A stretch of DNA of 64,000 nucleotides, taken from NCBI RefSeq assembly GCF_902686445.1, contig NC_062229.1, positions 6,481,503-6,545,502 of the forward strand, read 5' to 3'. The position numbers were made by a program, and so were the translations under genes. Every line of letters begins with the position of its first letter. Position 1 is the first letter of the stretch. The notes under the pieces were generated by a model. The model did no database searches. It saw only the letters and a list, made by a program, of their open reading frames with translations, and was not told where the DNA came from. This DNA is from Sciurus carolinensis. Its lineage: Eukaryota > Chordata > Mammalia > Rodentia > Sciuridae. Of the stretch, positions 36,133-47,219 are shown in pieces.

Positions 36133-36361
36133 CTTGTATTCTTGATAATCCGCCATTGTAATTGGGGATGAGATGGAATCTTAGGGTGGTTCTGATTTGC
36201 ATTTCTCTTATTACTAGAGATGTTGAACATTTTTCCATATGTTTGTTGATTGCTTGTAGATCTTCTCTGTGAAGTGTCTATTCATTTCCTTAGCCCATTT
36301 GTGGATTGATTATTTGCATTCTTGGTGTAGAGTTTTTTGAGTTCTTTATAGATTCTGGAGA
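36133..36361 (-). mobile_element. Older L1, right part
   Basis: Continuation of the L1 at 28290-29039 after the 7-kb insertion: gataatc, ttagggtggttctgatttgc, ttactagagatgttgaacat, ttctttatagattctggaga. It stops at 36361, where the OR 3' flank resumes. Confidence 0.88.
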
Positions 36362-36435
36362 TCTTCCTCAATAGGAAACCTATCACTTCGACTTTCTCTA
36401 CAATTCCAAAGCAAAGAACACATCATCGAGGAATG

Positions 36436-37374
36436 CTATCCTACCATGAGCTTCCTCAAGGCCTCCTTCATTGTCTGTTCCTCAGGTTGTAGAAAAAGGG
36501 GTTCAGCATCTGAGTGACCACAAGAGAACATCACTGAAGTAACTGCAGTCTTCCTGGGGGAGTCAGTCACTGCAGAGCTAATGTACACCAAAACCAGTCC
36601 CATAAAACAAGAAGAACAAACAAACAGATGAGATCCACAGGTGGAAAAGGCTTTATGCTTTCCTTCTGATCAGGGCATTCTCAAGATAGAGGACACAATG
36701 TGAATGTAAGAAAAAATGTTCCCAGAAAGAGGGAAAACGAGCAAATACACATGCGTGCAACAAATACCAGGATGTTATTAATAAGGGTGTCAGAAACAAG
36801 CACGCGCAATGACCTCACTAGTTCAGAGAAGAAGTGGTGGATCTCCAGGTCTGTGCAGAAGGACAGACGTAGTACCAACAGAGTGTGGAGGAAGGCAATC
36901 CATAGTGCTGATGAACAGAGAGGATTGAAGAAGATAGACATAGAGGTAGGGATTCATGATGTCTGTGTACCTCAAAGGGTGACAAATGGCCACATAGTGG
37001 TCAAAGGTCATCCCTGCAAGGAGAAAATTTTCCAAAATATTAAAACCAGGACAAAGCAGATATGAAAGAGGGAACCTGTGTAAGATAAACTTTGATCCTG
37101 TGATTGGAATGATCAGCAGCATCTTGGGGATTGTGGTGGTGCTGAAACACGATGCCATTGAAGGAAACATTGGAGAGAAAGAAGTACATGGGGGTTGTGA
37201 GGTGGAAGTCAGAGATGGCCAGGATGATGAGCAGATTTCCCAGGATGGTGACCAGGTACATGGACAGGAACAGGCTGAAGATGAGGGGCTGCAGTGCTGG
37301 GTCATATGTCAGTCCAGGAGAAGGAATTCTGAAATACAGTTGTTGGTTTCTATATTTCATGTTGTTGATGAATC
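36436..37374 (-). pseudogene. Olfactory receptor pseudogene, family 7 (OR7G-like)
   Basis: The minus-strand coding exon begins after the acceptor ccaccag (AG at 37375-37376). The family start ATG is kept at 37359-37361 (M-K-Y-R-N). Intact pieces are [61 protein letters not shown] (DRY arginine to histidine) and LEIHHFFSEL. A frameshift after the NVSFNG segment, further indels in TM3-TM5 and a shift near the C-terminus break it. The end has LNPFFY-like text and a TAG at 36436-36438. Not functional. Confidence 0.92.
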
Positions 37375-37376
37375 TG

Positions 37377-37943
37377 GTGGCAAGAAGTAACAAAAAGGTG
37401 AGAAAACTATTAGACCACCAGCATCTGTGTAATGTGGAATGTGTTAGAGAAACACTGCAGTGGCCACCCTGGTTTCTGAACAGTCACTCCTCTATACATT
37501 GGGAAAAATAATTCTTCTTTAAAGTTATCCAGTTGGGGAACTTGAATATGTTAGCCCTTTCAACTAATCCATTCATAAAACTTCGTAACCAACATAAGCA
37601 CAAGAATTAAGTAAATGTCTGAATCTTTTGCAATAATCATTATTTTGGACAAGGCGTAGACTTCTGCTGTGGAGGAAGCAGGATCTCTCCCTATGGAGAG
37701 TATGAGACTGGAGGAATAGGATCTGTGTAAGTATCAGTTCTTAATGTATATTGCAGGAGGTTAAGAGGATGACATACAGTTGACAAGAGTGGCATGGGGT
37801 ACAGTTTTCTCAAAGTCTTATGCATGTGTTCTACTCACTGCTTCCCCAGTATAAAATTTTCAAAAAATCTGTCCTCATTTCCAAAGTACTTTCTGAGGGG
37901 TCCTTTCATTCCCTGACTGATTTCAAGAAAATAATGTTGAGTA
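37377..37943 (-). other. Intron of the 36-kb OR pseudogene
   Basis: Lies between donor 37944-37949 and acceptor 37375-37376. No gene or SINE is recognised. Open frames on the opposite strand are shadows of the OR or chance. Confidence 0.5.
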
Positions 37944-37949
37944 TCTTAC

Positions 37950-38152
37950 CTGAATACTGAACATATAAAGTGTGTCCTCAACAAGAGGAGGCAGCCTGAA
38001 TGAGCCAATGGATCCCTGGTCATGAAGGCTCATCTCTGGGAGGAGCTCAGGTGCTACTTCCTGGGTTGGGTGGGACTTTTGACTGTCGTGGTCACAGGCT
38101 GATTCCTGCAGTCTCTGTATCCCTGGAGCTCACATCTAAAGTTCCTCATTAA
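37950..38152 (-). other. 5' noncoding exon and promoter core of the 36-kb OR pseudogene
   Basis: Reading minus it starts at TAATGAGG (38144-38151), carries gaggagg/ctgcctcctcttg-type words, gaggacacact and a 3' end tattcag, followed by the donor GTAAGA. Just upstream, at 38177-38190, is the O/E-like site (tactcttgggatt). Alignment to the 21.8- and 51.4-kb exons is clear along its length. Confidence 0.75.
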
Positions 38153-38199
38153 TTCAGCTATTTTACTATCATTTTAATCCCAAGAGTATATATCATTAA

Positions 38200-38845
38200 A
38201 GACCAAGACCATGGAGGTGTTCCTCTGTCTTCTGAGCACTAACAGTGTGCTGCTATTCTCAATTTTATAAGTCTATGATTTTCATGTTTTCTCCCACTAG
38301 GTTATGTTTTTTTCTTTTAATTATATGCCACCTACAACCTCAGGGAATGTACTTTCATAATGATGACAAACGGGTTGAATATTTTATTGTTGTATTGCTG
38401 CTTGCTGACAGGTTAATATAATTCTGAAAGAACAAAGCCATGCCTTTTATTAACTTTTCCAAATTTGGCACAACAGGTAAGAGTGTTAATAAAGAACAAA
38501 AACAAGTTGAATAGGTTAGTACTGAGGGATAAAAAGGATGAAAAGAGATAAGCAGAGAGAAGGATTTAAAGGTTCACATTGAATTCACAATATAGATGAG
38601 CTAGTATTTTTACAGCAGCAATACCCCAACTTGAGCATGATGTTAAGAGTAGTTAAATCACAGATGTTCGTACTCAATCTCTGGAAATACTATCAGTAGA
38701 TGGAGTAGGTTACAAACCATTATGTGTCCCAAGTGATGCTGCGCTACTGCTATGAGCTAGAGTTCATTGACTTTATTGTCATTTTGCTCACATATGCTTT
38801 TTGATTCATCAGTAGCAGAGAACCCATAAATCAAAAATCTGTTTC
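38200..38845. other. Intergenic, nothing recognised
   Basis: AT-rich, with no frames or repeats I can assign. Confidence 0.4.
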
Positions 38846-38847
38846 AG

Positions 38848-39490
38848 TACAAATAAACCAATCAACAAATGGGCTAAGGAAATGAACAGACACTTCACAG
38901 AAGATCTACAAGCAATCAACAGATATATGAAAAAATGTTCAACATCTCTAGTAATAAGAGATATGCAAATCAAAATTACCCTAAGATTTCAACTTACTCC
39001 AATTAGAATGGCGATAATCAAGAACACAAGCAACAATAGGTGTTGGCTAGGATGTGGGGAAAAAGGTACACTCATACATTGCTGGTGGGGTTGCAAATTA
39101 GTGCAGCCACTCTGGAAAGCAGTATGGAGATTCCTCAGAAAGCTTGCAATGGAAACACCATTTGACCCAGCTATCCCACCTTGGCCTATACCCAAAGGAC
39201 TTAAAATCAACATACTACAGAGATACAGCCACATCAATGTTCATTGCTGCTCAATTCACCATAGCCAGATTGTGGAACCAACCTAGATGTCCTTCAATTG
39301 ATGAATGGATAAAGAAACCGTGGCATATATATATACAATGGAATATTACTCTGCAATGAAGAATGACAAAATTATGGCATTTGCAGGCAAATGGGTGAAA
39401 TTGGAGAATATCATGTAAGTGAGATAAGCCAATCTCAAAAAACTAAAAGATGAATGATCTTGCTGATAAGCAGATGAGGAGAGCAGATGG
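38848..39490 (+). mobile_element. L1 ORF2 3' fragment, truncated at both ends
   Basis: Sense ORF2 end: [23 protein letters not shown] start, aggatgtggggaaaaaggta, [23 protein letters not shown] and the ORF2 stop region. It breaks off after gctgataagcagatgagg, with no 3' UTR and no A tail. Confidence 0.85.
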
Positions 39491-39775
39491 TGGGAGGGCA
39501 GAGGGAAAAGTGTTCAGCACCACAATCCGTGGACAGCTCCATGCTTAGCTCCCTTTGTATCTTCCAGAGCAGAGTTTCACCACTAGTTTCCACAGTGAAG
39601 AATGTGGTGGGTCACCTGAGCAGTATATTCAGATTCGTTGATCTCACCTTAAAACTACTGAGTTTGTATCTTTGCAGAGACATCTGAAGTATATGCTTTA
39701 TAAAGAAGTACTTCTCAAATCTGAAAGATAGATGTGAACATTTAAAGAACAGGCAAGAATAGTTATTAATATAGC
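39491..39775. other. Intergenic, nothing recognised
   Basis: No gene or repeat can be supported here. Confidence 0.4.
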
Positions 39776-39779
39776 TTTG

Positions 39780-40410
39780 GCCCCTTCTGAATCAGTTAAA
39801 CATACACCTAACTCATGATGCTTCCATTTCACTCTTTAGTATTTATTCAGGAGAAATGAAAACATAAGTCTAAAAAAAGAACTATACATGAATGTTCATA
39901 GCAGTGTTGTTTGTACTCAACCCAATTGTTATCAAAAGGTGAATGAATAAGCAACACATGCAACTTTCAAACAATTGAATACTGCTCAGGAAAATAAGTG
40001 AAAATGTGTAGACCTAAGACAGTTGTTGGGTCAAAAAACAAGTATGATGAAAGAAAACAAACAAATTCTACAAAGGAACATAAGAAAACTAGAGATGTAT
40101 CTCCACTGATATAGTACTTATCCAGGATGTGAGAATCAAGGGATCAATTTTTATAAGGAAAAAATGGGCAGAGAGACAGAAATAAATTTGGGATGTTGAT
40201 GAACACATCATTATTGAGTTTGATGATCTGTCAGATCTCTTTATTTCTATCTACATGAATATGCATATATAGTATATATTGTAGATATACATATCTATGT
40301 ATCTTTATGTCTAAATATTGAACTCCATGTTTATACAATGAGAAAATTATACATTTTAATTATATGCATTTTTTTTGTATATCAATCATACCTCAATAAG
40401 GCTGTGAACA
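39780..40410 (+). mobile_element. Old L1 3' end, sense
   Basis: Ancient L1 layout: tagtatttattcaggagaaa, tgaatgttcatagcagtgtt, gtgaatgaataagcaac, ending catacctcaataaggctgtg near 40405. Confidence 0.65.
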
Positions 40411-40860
40411 ATATAAAGCCTTTTGTATTTGAATACATTTGATTAGTAACCTTTTTTCATTTATATTAGTAACTATTTGATGTAATATGCAAATTAATAA
40501 ACAGAATAAATGTTCATGAGCCATCCATAGTATAGTATCCATAGTATTGCTATGAAATATTATATATTTATTATTTTATTGAATTTTTAGCATACATTTA
40601 TTATTTTATCACATGAATTTTTACAAGTTAAAATGAGCTATATTTACAGACTTAAATATCATATTTTTCTAATACTGTTATCAGAATGGAGTTGCCTTAA
40701 ATATACAAATATAAGAAGAAAAAATTCAATAACAGAAGGAGATGTGTTGAGGTGTATAAGATGCTTGAAGTGGGGGTGAACCTAAGCAGGTAGAGGAAAG
40801 AAGGCATCTGCTTAGCCTCTCCATGTGGGAGAAACAGTCAAGGTAAAACTCTTTATCAGT
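40411..40860. other. AT-rich intergenic
   Basis: Nothing recognised apart from low-complexity AT runs. Confidence 0.4.
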
Positions 40861-40914
40861 CAGGTTTGCTCATTAAAGATTTTTGCTGCTGTATGATTGC
40901 ATAAGATTAAAAGT

Positions 40915-41166
40915 GTTTGACCAATTAGGACCTTTGGATATTGAAGCCCCAAGTGTCACAGAAATGGCAAACTTTCTGCCCTTGACACCCCACTCGACAC
41001 CTTGCCCATGGGAGAACACAGCTCACCTGGCCCTGGCCTCAGGACCATCTTATCTGCCCAGGAGGCAGGTGCTGCACTATCTCTCTGTGTTCCCTGAGAA
41101 CAGATCATTCATCTCTCTCCTTTATACCCAAGGAGGAACTGAATGCCGTTCCTCAGTGATACCCAG
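40915..41166 (+). other. Probable 5' exon of the 45-kb OR
   Basis: The start (aattaggacctttggatatt, gaagcccc) closely matches the minus-strand exon at 21.8 kb and the 51.3-kb exon, so homology is firm on the left. On the right, the position matching the family donor reads cccaaggagg near 41130 and has lost its GT. A new donor-like ccagGTAATA lies at 41167. Open frame 40883-41170 (ATG at 40883 and 40964) ends in the phase that would join in frame to the OR exon at 45129. Translation of this exon is speculative. Confidence 0.5.
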
Positions 41167-41544
41167 GTAATAAGAAGTCTACCTGCTTGTGATTTCCCAT
41201 AGTGACAGGTTTTTTTCTGCTTACTCATTCCAGAACTGGGTCACTTGTGAAGTGTCTGTCTGATTCTCCATCATCTCCATGTTTCAATAGAGTCATGCAC
41301 TGATATCTGAGTAAGCTGCATTCTACTAATATCTTATTCCAACTTTAAAGTCCAGGGACTTTTAAAATTCTCAATATTCACTAGCTCTTGCTCATTTTGA
41401 AGCATGTTTTAGAATTTCCTAAACTTTAATTTATATGACAAGAGTTAAAAGTACATGGCCAGTTTATTTTACTTTTTCCTTCCTGGATCACGATACCCTT
41501 TTGTAGAACAAAACCTGGCTGACATTATTTCCTGTTTAATAATA

Positions 41545-41890
41545 TTCTGATAAATAGCCACAAAGAATAATAAAATTATGGTATTTGCTAGAAAATAGAT
41601 GGAACTGGAGAATATCATTTTAAGTAAAATAAGCCAGGCTCAAAGTCAAGGATGGAATGTTTTCTATAGTATGTGGAAGTTAGAGAGTATAAAGGGATTA
41701 AAAAGGAAATGAGAAAATATAAAGAAGACCAATGGAGTAGAAAAAGGGGATCTGGAGAGAAGGTGGAGGAAAGGGGAAGGGGAAGAACTGGGGAAAAAAT
41801 GAACCAAATTATGATAAGTCCAAGTATAAAAATACCACAATTAATCCCATATTTGTGTATAATTATAATGCACTAACACTTAATTATAAT
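41545..41890 (+). mobile_element. L1 3' end, sense, diverged
   Basis: ORF2-end words (aaattatggtatttgctaga, tggaactggagaatatcatt) then a G/A-rich 3' UTR (gtggaggaaaggggaagggg) and cccatatttgtgtataatta. Confidence 0.75.
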
Positions 41891-44800
41891 AGCATTAGAA
41901 GGGGGACCAGTGAAATGGAGCCAGGGGTTCAGGGGAAGAGAGGAGGCAAAGAGACTACATACTAGTCTGCCTTATTTTGTCTATTAATCTATGAACTGCT
42001 GAAATTTGAAAAGGGAGAACAGCACCGAGAAACACAACAAATAAACATGTATGCATTCTTCCAAATGAGGCTGTTTTGACACTGAGCCATCAGAGCTCTT
42101 TACTTTAAATAACAAAAGAGAACGCATAATTGTAATGGACCCTGTAGGTCCCTCTCCAGGGTCTCTGCTTGAAGAGTCAAGCATGGTCTTAATGAGACTT
42201 CACATGATCTTTTAACAATTTTACACATTGCATACTATTACTTGTGAGTGTGCTTGCATTTCACATGGCTATGCATATGTACGTGTGTGTAAGTGTAATT
42301 TATACATTTATCTATATATGTGTTGGTGTACATATGCATTGTACAATGTGTACTGTGCCTGTGTGTGTTCATGTATGTGTATGTGTGTGATGTAAGAAGA
42401 TGTTAGAAAAAAGTAAGATCATTACAGCTAATTAACCAGAGAAAATTGACCAAGATTAAAAAGTGATTAAACATATTGTTTGTAAACAACCCAGGGGAAA
42501 ATGCTATGTTCTCTGTGAGGTTTTAAAAGGTAGAACAAGACATATGTGAAAACAAAAACTATCAACTAAAACACTATTTTTTTTATAGTTACTTGAGTTT
42601 TGTTGCTACATCTAGGTCTGGGAGGGGTGTGGAGGAGAGGGAAATGGATGATTGTGTTTGATTCGTGCGTACTGTATGCATGACTGGAAATATCATGTAA
42701 CCCTGCAAATAGATACAACTGATACGTGTGACTTTTTAAGAGGGGAAAATGAAAAAGAAAAACAAATACATGGTTTACAGATAGACTCACTCAATTTTTT
42801 TAAATGATGGGGAGAATAATCAAGATCAAGTTCAGTAATGTGGTTCCCCTGAGGAAGGGAAAGAATGATCCTCGTATGATAAATAATATGCAAACATAAG
42901 TTGTGTTATTTTATTTCTTTACAATATCTAAGGCAAACATGGCAATACATTTACTTTAATGAGTGGTTGAATATTCAGGTCTTTGTTCAATTTATCTTTA
43001 TTTATTTATTTAATTTTTTCAGAGCTGCTGAGGCTCGTTCTTATTTTTGAACTGCATATTGAATACTTGAAATACTTTATAAGATGTTAAGTTTTTAATA
43101 TCTGTAGTATTATAATTGGTAAGTGTTACCATGCTGTAGTTGTATTGTTAAGCAATATTTTTTTATAGTTACTTCAGTTTTGTTGCTACATCTAGGTCTC
43201 ATTTTCTTATTTTATTGAACTTTTATTGTAAGTTCATAAGAAAGAAACATTGATGTCATGATGTTCACCGAGGTGTTCACTCTTCATGCTCCTGTGTGGA
43301 TTTTGCTGACACTGTCTCCTGTCCTCCAGTATTCGTGGGGAGAGCAGGTGAAGAGTAAGGGAGACCCAAGACTTTGATTTAGCATACATGATTGTCTGTA
43401 GCCTTCTATGATATATTTAAATTTTAAAACTCCAAACAGCACAGAATGATAGAGAAAATAAGCACAAACACATGCTGCCGGATTTAACCAGAGTTTTTCT
43501 TAAAATAACCAAACTATGCACATTGACACACCATATGTTTCACATTCCTCTCCATTCTTTTCATTTTTCAGAGGCAAACACAACCTCAAACCATCCTCAT
43601 ATGTTTAAATTGATTCGTGCATTACAATCTTTACATATGTGTATGTGTGCAGAGGGAATGCATAATAGAAATGCCTTTTGGTTAGAGAAAGCATAAATAA
43701 GTAGTGATTTAATAAAATATTGGAATGGAGTAAGGTAGTTATGCTAAAGAAACACAGAAAAATATACAAAGACTAAGAGCTGATTAGAATATTATTAGAA
43801 CAATTAGAACAATGCCAGGCTCAGCATGCAAGCTTTAAGATACAGGATGGCAATGTGATTTGCAGATGCAATCACTCAGAGCATTGGAATCCTGGGGGAC
43901 AAGGGGTCAGCTGCAGCACAGTGACTCCCTTGGGGAACACAATACACACAGTTTTCCTGTGATTGAAGATAGAAAAATAAAAATGTATATTTTAACGCAA
44001 ACAAGGCATTATATTTTAATTTGATGGTTAGTGGTGAATACTTGGCTGTTTATTGCTATGTGTTTTGAATAGCTCATATATTTTATAAAAAATTTAAATG
44101 TTATTGTCAATGCTATTTTTAAACTTACTTAAATTTTGTTATGCTGCTTGTGTCTTTTAAGAAAATTTTCTTGCTTATCCATTTTCTATTTGTGTTGCTA
44201 CGTCCAGCTCTTATTTATTTTATTTCTAGATGTATTGTCATATGCACAGGAGAATAGAGATATAAACATTAAATATAATAGATATTCATTGAATCATTTG
44301 CTTTTCCTGCTTCTGCATATGTGTGAGATTCTTGGGGTAAGGGGAGATTTAATACACTGATTCTTCCCTGAAATTGGCAGTTATGTACTAAAGATGCTCC
44401 ATCTTTCATCTTATTCATTTGTCCCATCCATCACTTCTCATCTACTATGATGGGCACAGGCACTCTGGTCATGTCCACAGCAGAAGCAAGTAACAATAAC
44501 AATATTAAGTGTCATGGTTAACTAATTAAACAAATTTTAAAAATAAATAACATAACTTATCAACAGGGAAAAAAAAAAGAATGTCTCATATCAAACCCTT
44601 CCCCCGAAGGTTTCCTCATTGTGCATCCTCATAACATTCCCATGGAGTCTCTTAATGGCTCTGGTTATACAGATGTGGAGACTTAGCATTCTATCACAAT
44701 GGAAAGTGTTTCACTGGTTGTGAACTAAGCACTGAAGTCAGAGTCTAACTTGGGTGTGTCTACCTTAAATCCTGACTAACATTGTTTTTGTTAACTAAAA

Positions 44801-44990
44801 GTTAATGTTGTTTGGTTTTAATTTTCCTGATGGTTTGAAGCTCAGGAAATGTTCAGGGTTAAGACTGATATACCACTTTGTATTTTATTTCTAGTCATTA
44901 GTACAATGTGGAAAAGAGTGGGCAGTCCAATAAAAATTCCAGACAATCAAATAGGGTGTTAGAGAGTAGGACAGAAAGAAAAACGTTTTA
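41891..44990. other. Long intron/intergenic stretch before the 45-kb OR
   Basis: No coding region recognised. It holds TG-rich low-complexity sequence (42240-42395). It also has a near-identical 40-base direct repeat (tatagttacttgagttttgt, tgctacatctaggtct) at about 42578 and 43158. Looser similarity links 43090-43300 with 44110-44300. Open frames are short and without motifs. Confidence 0.4.
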
Positions 44991-44995
44991 AAGAA

Positions 44996-45031
44996 AAAGA
45001 GAGAAAGAGAGAGAGAGACAGAGAGAGAGAC
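44996..45031 (+). repeat. (GA)n simple repeat upstream of the OR coding exon
   Basis: A gagaaagagagagagagaca-type run about 100 bases upstream of the acceptor at 45128. Confidence 0.85.
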
Positions 45032-45128
45032 TAGCAATATTCTCTTCACAAAATTTATGTGAAAGCTTTTCAAAATAACAGACCCTGGCACACCTACTCT
45101 GTTCCATCATCTTTTCTTTTCTCCTCAG

Positions 45129-46067
45129 CAACATTAAATCAGAAAACCAGACTGGTGCAGTAGACTTCGTCCTCCTGGGTCTCTCAGATGATCCTGAACT
45201 GCAGCCCATCCTCTTTGGCCTTTTCCTGTACAAGTACCTGGTCACAGTGCTTGGGAACCTGCTCATCATCCTGGCTATCTGCTCCAACTCCCACCTCCGC
45301 ACCCCCATGTACTTCTTCCTCTCCAACCTGTCTTTCACTGACATCTGCTTCAGCACCAGCACAGTCCCTAGGATGCTGGTGAACATTCAGAGACAGAGCA
45401 AGACCATCAGTTATGCAGGCTGCCTCACCCAGGTCTGCTTTGTCCTGGTTTTTGCTGGAGTGGAAAACTTTCTCCTTGCAGCAATGGTTTATGACCATTA
45501 TGTGGCCATCTGCCATCCCCTCAGGTACTCAGTCATCATGAACACCCGCCTGTACATCCTACTCATCCTGTTGTCCTTGACCATCAGCATTGTAGATGGC
45601 CTGCTGCACAGTCTGATGGTGCTGGGGCTGTTCTTCTGCACAGAACTGGAGGTTCCCCACTTCTTCTGTGAACTTGATCAGGTCATCAAACTGGCCTGTT
45701 CTGACACCCTCCTTAATAACATCCTGGTATATGTAGTGACTAGCATGTTGTGTGGTGTTCCTCTCCTTGGAATTATTTACTCTTACATTAAAATAGTCTC
45801 CTCCATTCTGAGAATGTCATCCTCTGGGGGAAAGCATAAACCTTTTCCACCTGTGGGTCTCACCTCTCTGCCGTTTCCTTGTTCTATGGGACAGCTTTTG
45901 GGGTGCACATTAGCTCTGCATTTACTGATTCAACCAGAAAGTCTGCGATAGCTTCACTGATGTACACGGTGGTCTCTCAAATGCTGAACCCCTTTATGTA
46001 CAGCCTGAGGAACAGGGACATGAAGGAGGCCTTGAGGAAACTCATTAGAACCTCTCCTTTCTTGTGA
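45129..46067 (+). pseudogene. Nearly intact olfactory receptor, family 7, with one frameshift
   Basis: The coding exon follows the acceptor tttctcctcag (AG at 45127-45128). The family start position reads ATT (N-I-K-S-E-N-Q), and no ATG lies in frame between the upstream TAA (45076) and TM1. The frame is otherwise open through TM1-TM5: [60 protein letters not shown] (DRY arginine to histidine), [17 protein letters not shown]. One base is missing after KHK near 45840 (family KAFSTCG), so the frame runs out at 45951. TM6-TM7 continue intact in the next frame ([25 protein letters not shown]) to TGA at 46065-46067. A sequencing or assembly error at the single deletion cannot be excluded. Confidence 0.88.
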
Positions 46068-47025
46068 TTGCAGAATGAGTCAATGTGAAAGAACACCGAG
46101 TAAGCCACATGGTGAGTTCTTCCACAATCACTTTCCTATGCTACCATGATTAGACTCCCTTATGCTACCAGTGTTTAAACTTAGACTTGAAAGATGACTT
46201 TTTCTCCTGAAAACACCTGTGACCATTCTAAGCTTGATCTGTTGGTCATCTATCATAGTAGCAGAACATAAGCAAAGGATTTCCCTCTAATGACTTGTTG
46301 ACTTGGGGGTATTTCTCAGGTGAAGGTTAGTGATAGCAGGTCATATAGGGCAAAGGAGTGAAAGAAAGGTCCAGGCATAGTTGAAGGACTAAATTTCACC
46401 TCAGTCCATGTAGAGTGCTACTTCCTGAAGTTATTTCCAGTTTAATAGTCTTATTACATTCTGAGATTTATCACCAGGGCTGTGATGGCTGATTATCTGG
46501 ACAGGATACTATTGAGCTGAGATAATCCTCCACAGAACACTGCAGCTATGCATTGCTGTCCGTTAACCCTTTCTGAGCACACAGCCCAGAGGCTGATAAA
46601 TATTCTGCCTGCACAGCATCCAGGCCATCCACTGCCCTTGGCGTCTCATCTATGAAATCGGGCTGAGTCATCCACTCACAGATTTGACATGGCTATGAAA
46701 TTTTTTATTTCTATCCATAAGAATGGCTCTATCTCAAATAAGAAAAAAATACCACTCAACTTTGCTCCAAAAAGATCATTATCTTGAATACATTAGAGTT
46801 AATTGCGGCCCTCCAAGCACAGCTCCCTGGAATCAGCTTCAGCTGTTTCCCCGTGAGCTCATTCGATCTCTGGACTGCCTGCCTGTGCATATTCTGACAC
46901 AACACCTCTCCCAGGGTGTCCACTATCCATAATTGTGTGTTAGTAATTTTTTTTCCTTTTTCCAGCATTTCTCCGTTTGGCTTAAGATATGACACATAAT
47001 TTTACCTTACTAAAGTGTAATTGTG
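46068..47025. other. 3' flank of the 45-kb OR, no gene
   Basis: Positions 46480-46690 have the look of an old interspersed repeat (ctgtgatggctgattatctg). The frames at 46723-46995 overlap on opposite strands and match nothing known. Confidence 0.35.
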
Positions 47026-47027
47026 CC

Positions 47028-47215
47028 AGGTCCAGTGGCACACAGCTGTAATACCAGTAAACTGAGGAGGCTGGGGCAGGAGCTTCACAAATGTTTAAGG
47101 CCAGTTGGGGCCACTTGGTGATACCCTGTCCCAAAATAAAAATATAAAAGTGCTAGGGGTGTACCTCAATTGAAGAGCAACTCTGGGTTCAATCCTCAGT
47201 TCCAAAGTTGAATTG
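47028..47215 (+). mobile_element. B1-dID dimeric SINE, old copy
   Basis: Left part: ccagtggcacacagctgtaa, ggaggctggggcagg. Right part: gctaggggtgtacctcaatt, gggttcaatcctcag. Confidence 0.8.
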
Positions 47216-47219
47216 TAAC

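Larger units (their letters stand above)
29029..36143 (-). mobile_element. 5'-complete L1 retrotransposon, mutated, with 11-bp target duplications
   Basis: The element spans 29040-36132. Direct repeats cttgtattctt flank it at 29029-29039 and 36133-36143. The minus strand begins caagtttcaagatggcagcc, then a GC-rich 5' UTR, ORF1, ORF2, a 3' UTR and an A tail (T run at 29038-29049). It lies inside an older L1 of the same orientation. Both ORFs are broken by many stops and frameshifts, so it is not expected to move. The 3' end is unusual: a second 3' region is appended. Confidence 0.92.

Noticed and set aside
34560..36156. Many open frames on both strands in GC-rich sequence, up to 170 codons, resembling a CpG island with a gene
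   Set aside because: They coincide with the 5' UTR of the reversed L1, repeat every 137 bases, and have proline/serine-rich low-information translations.
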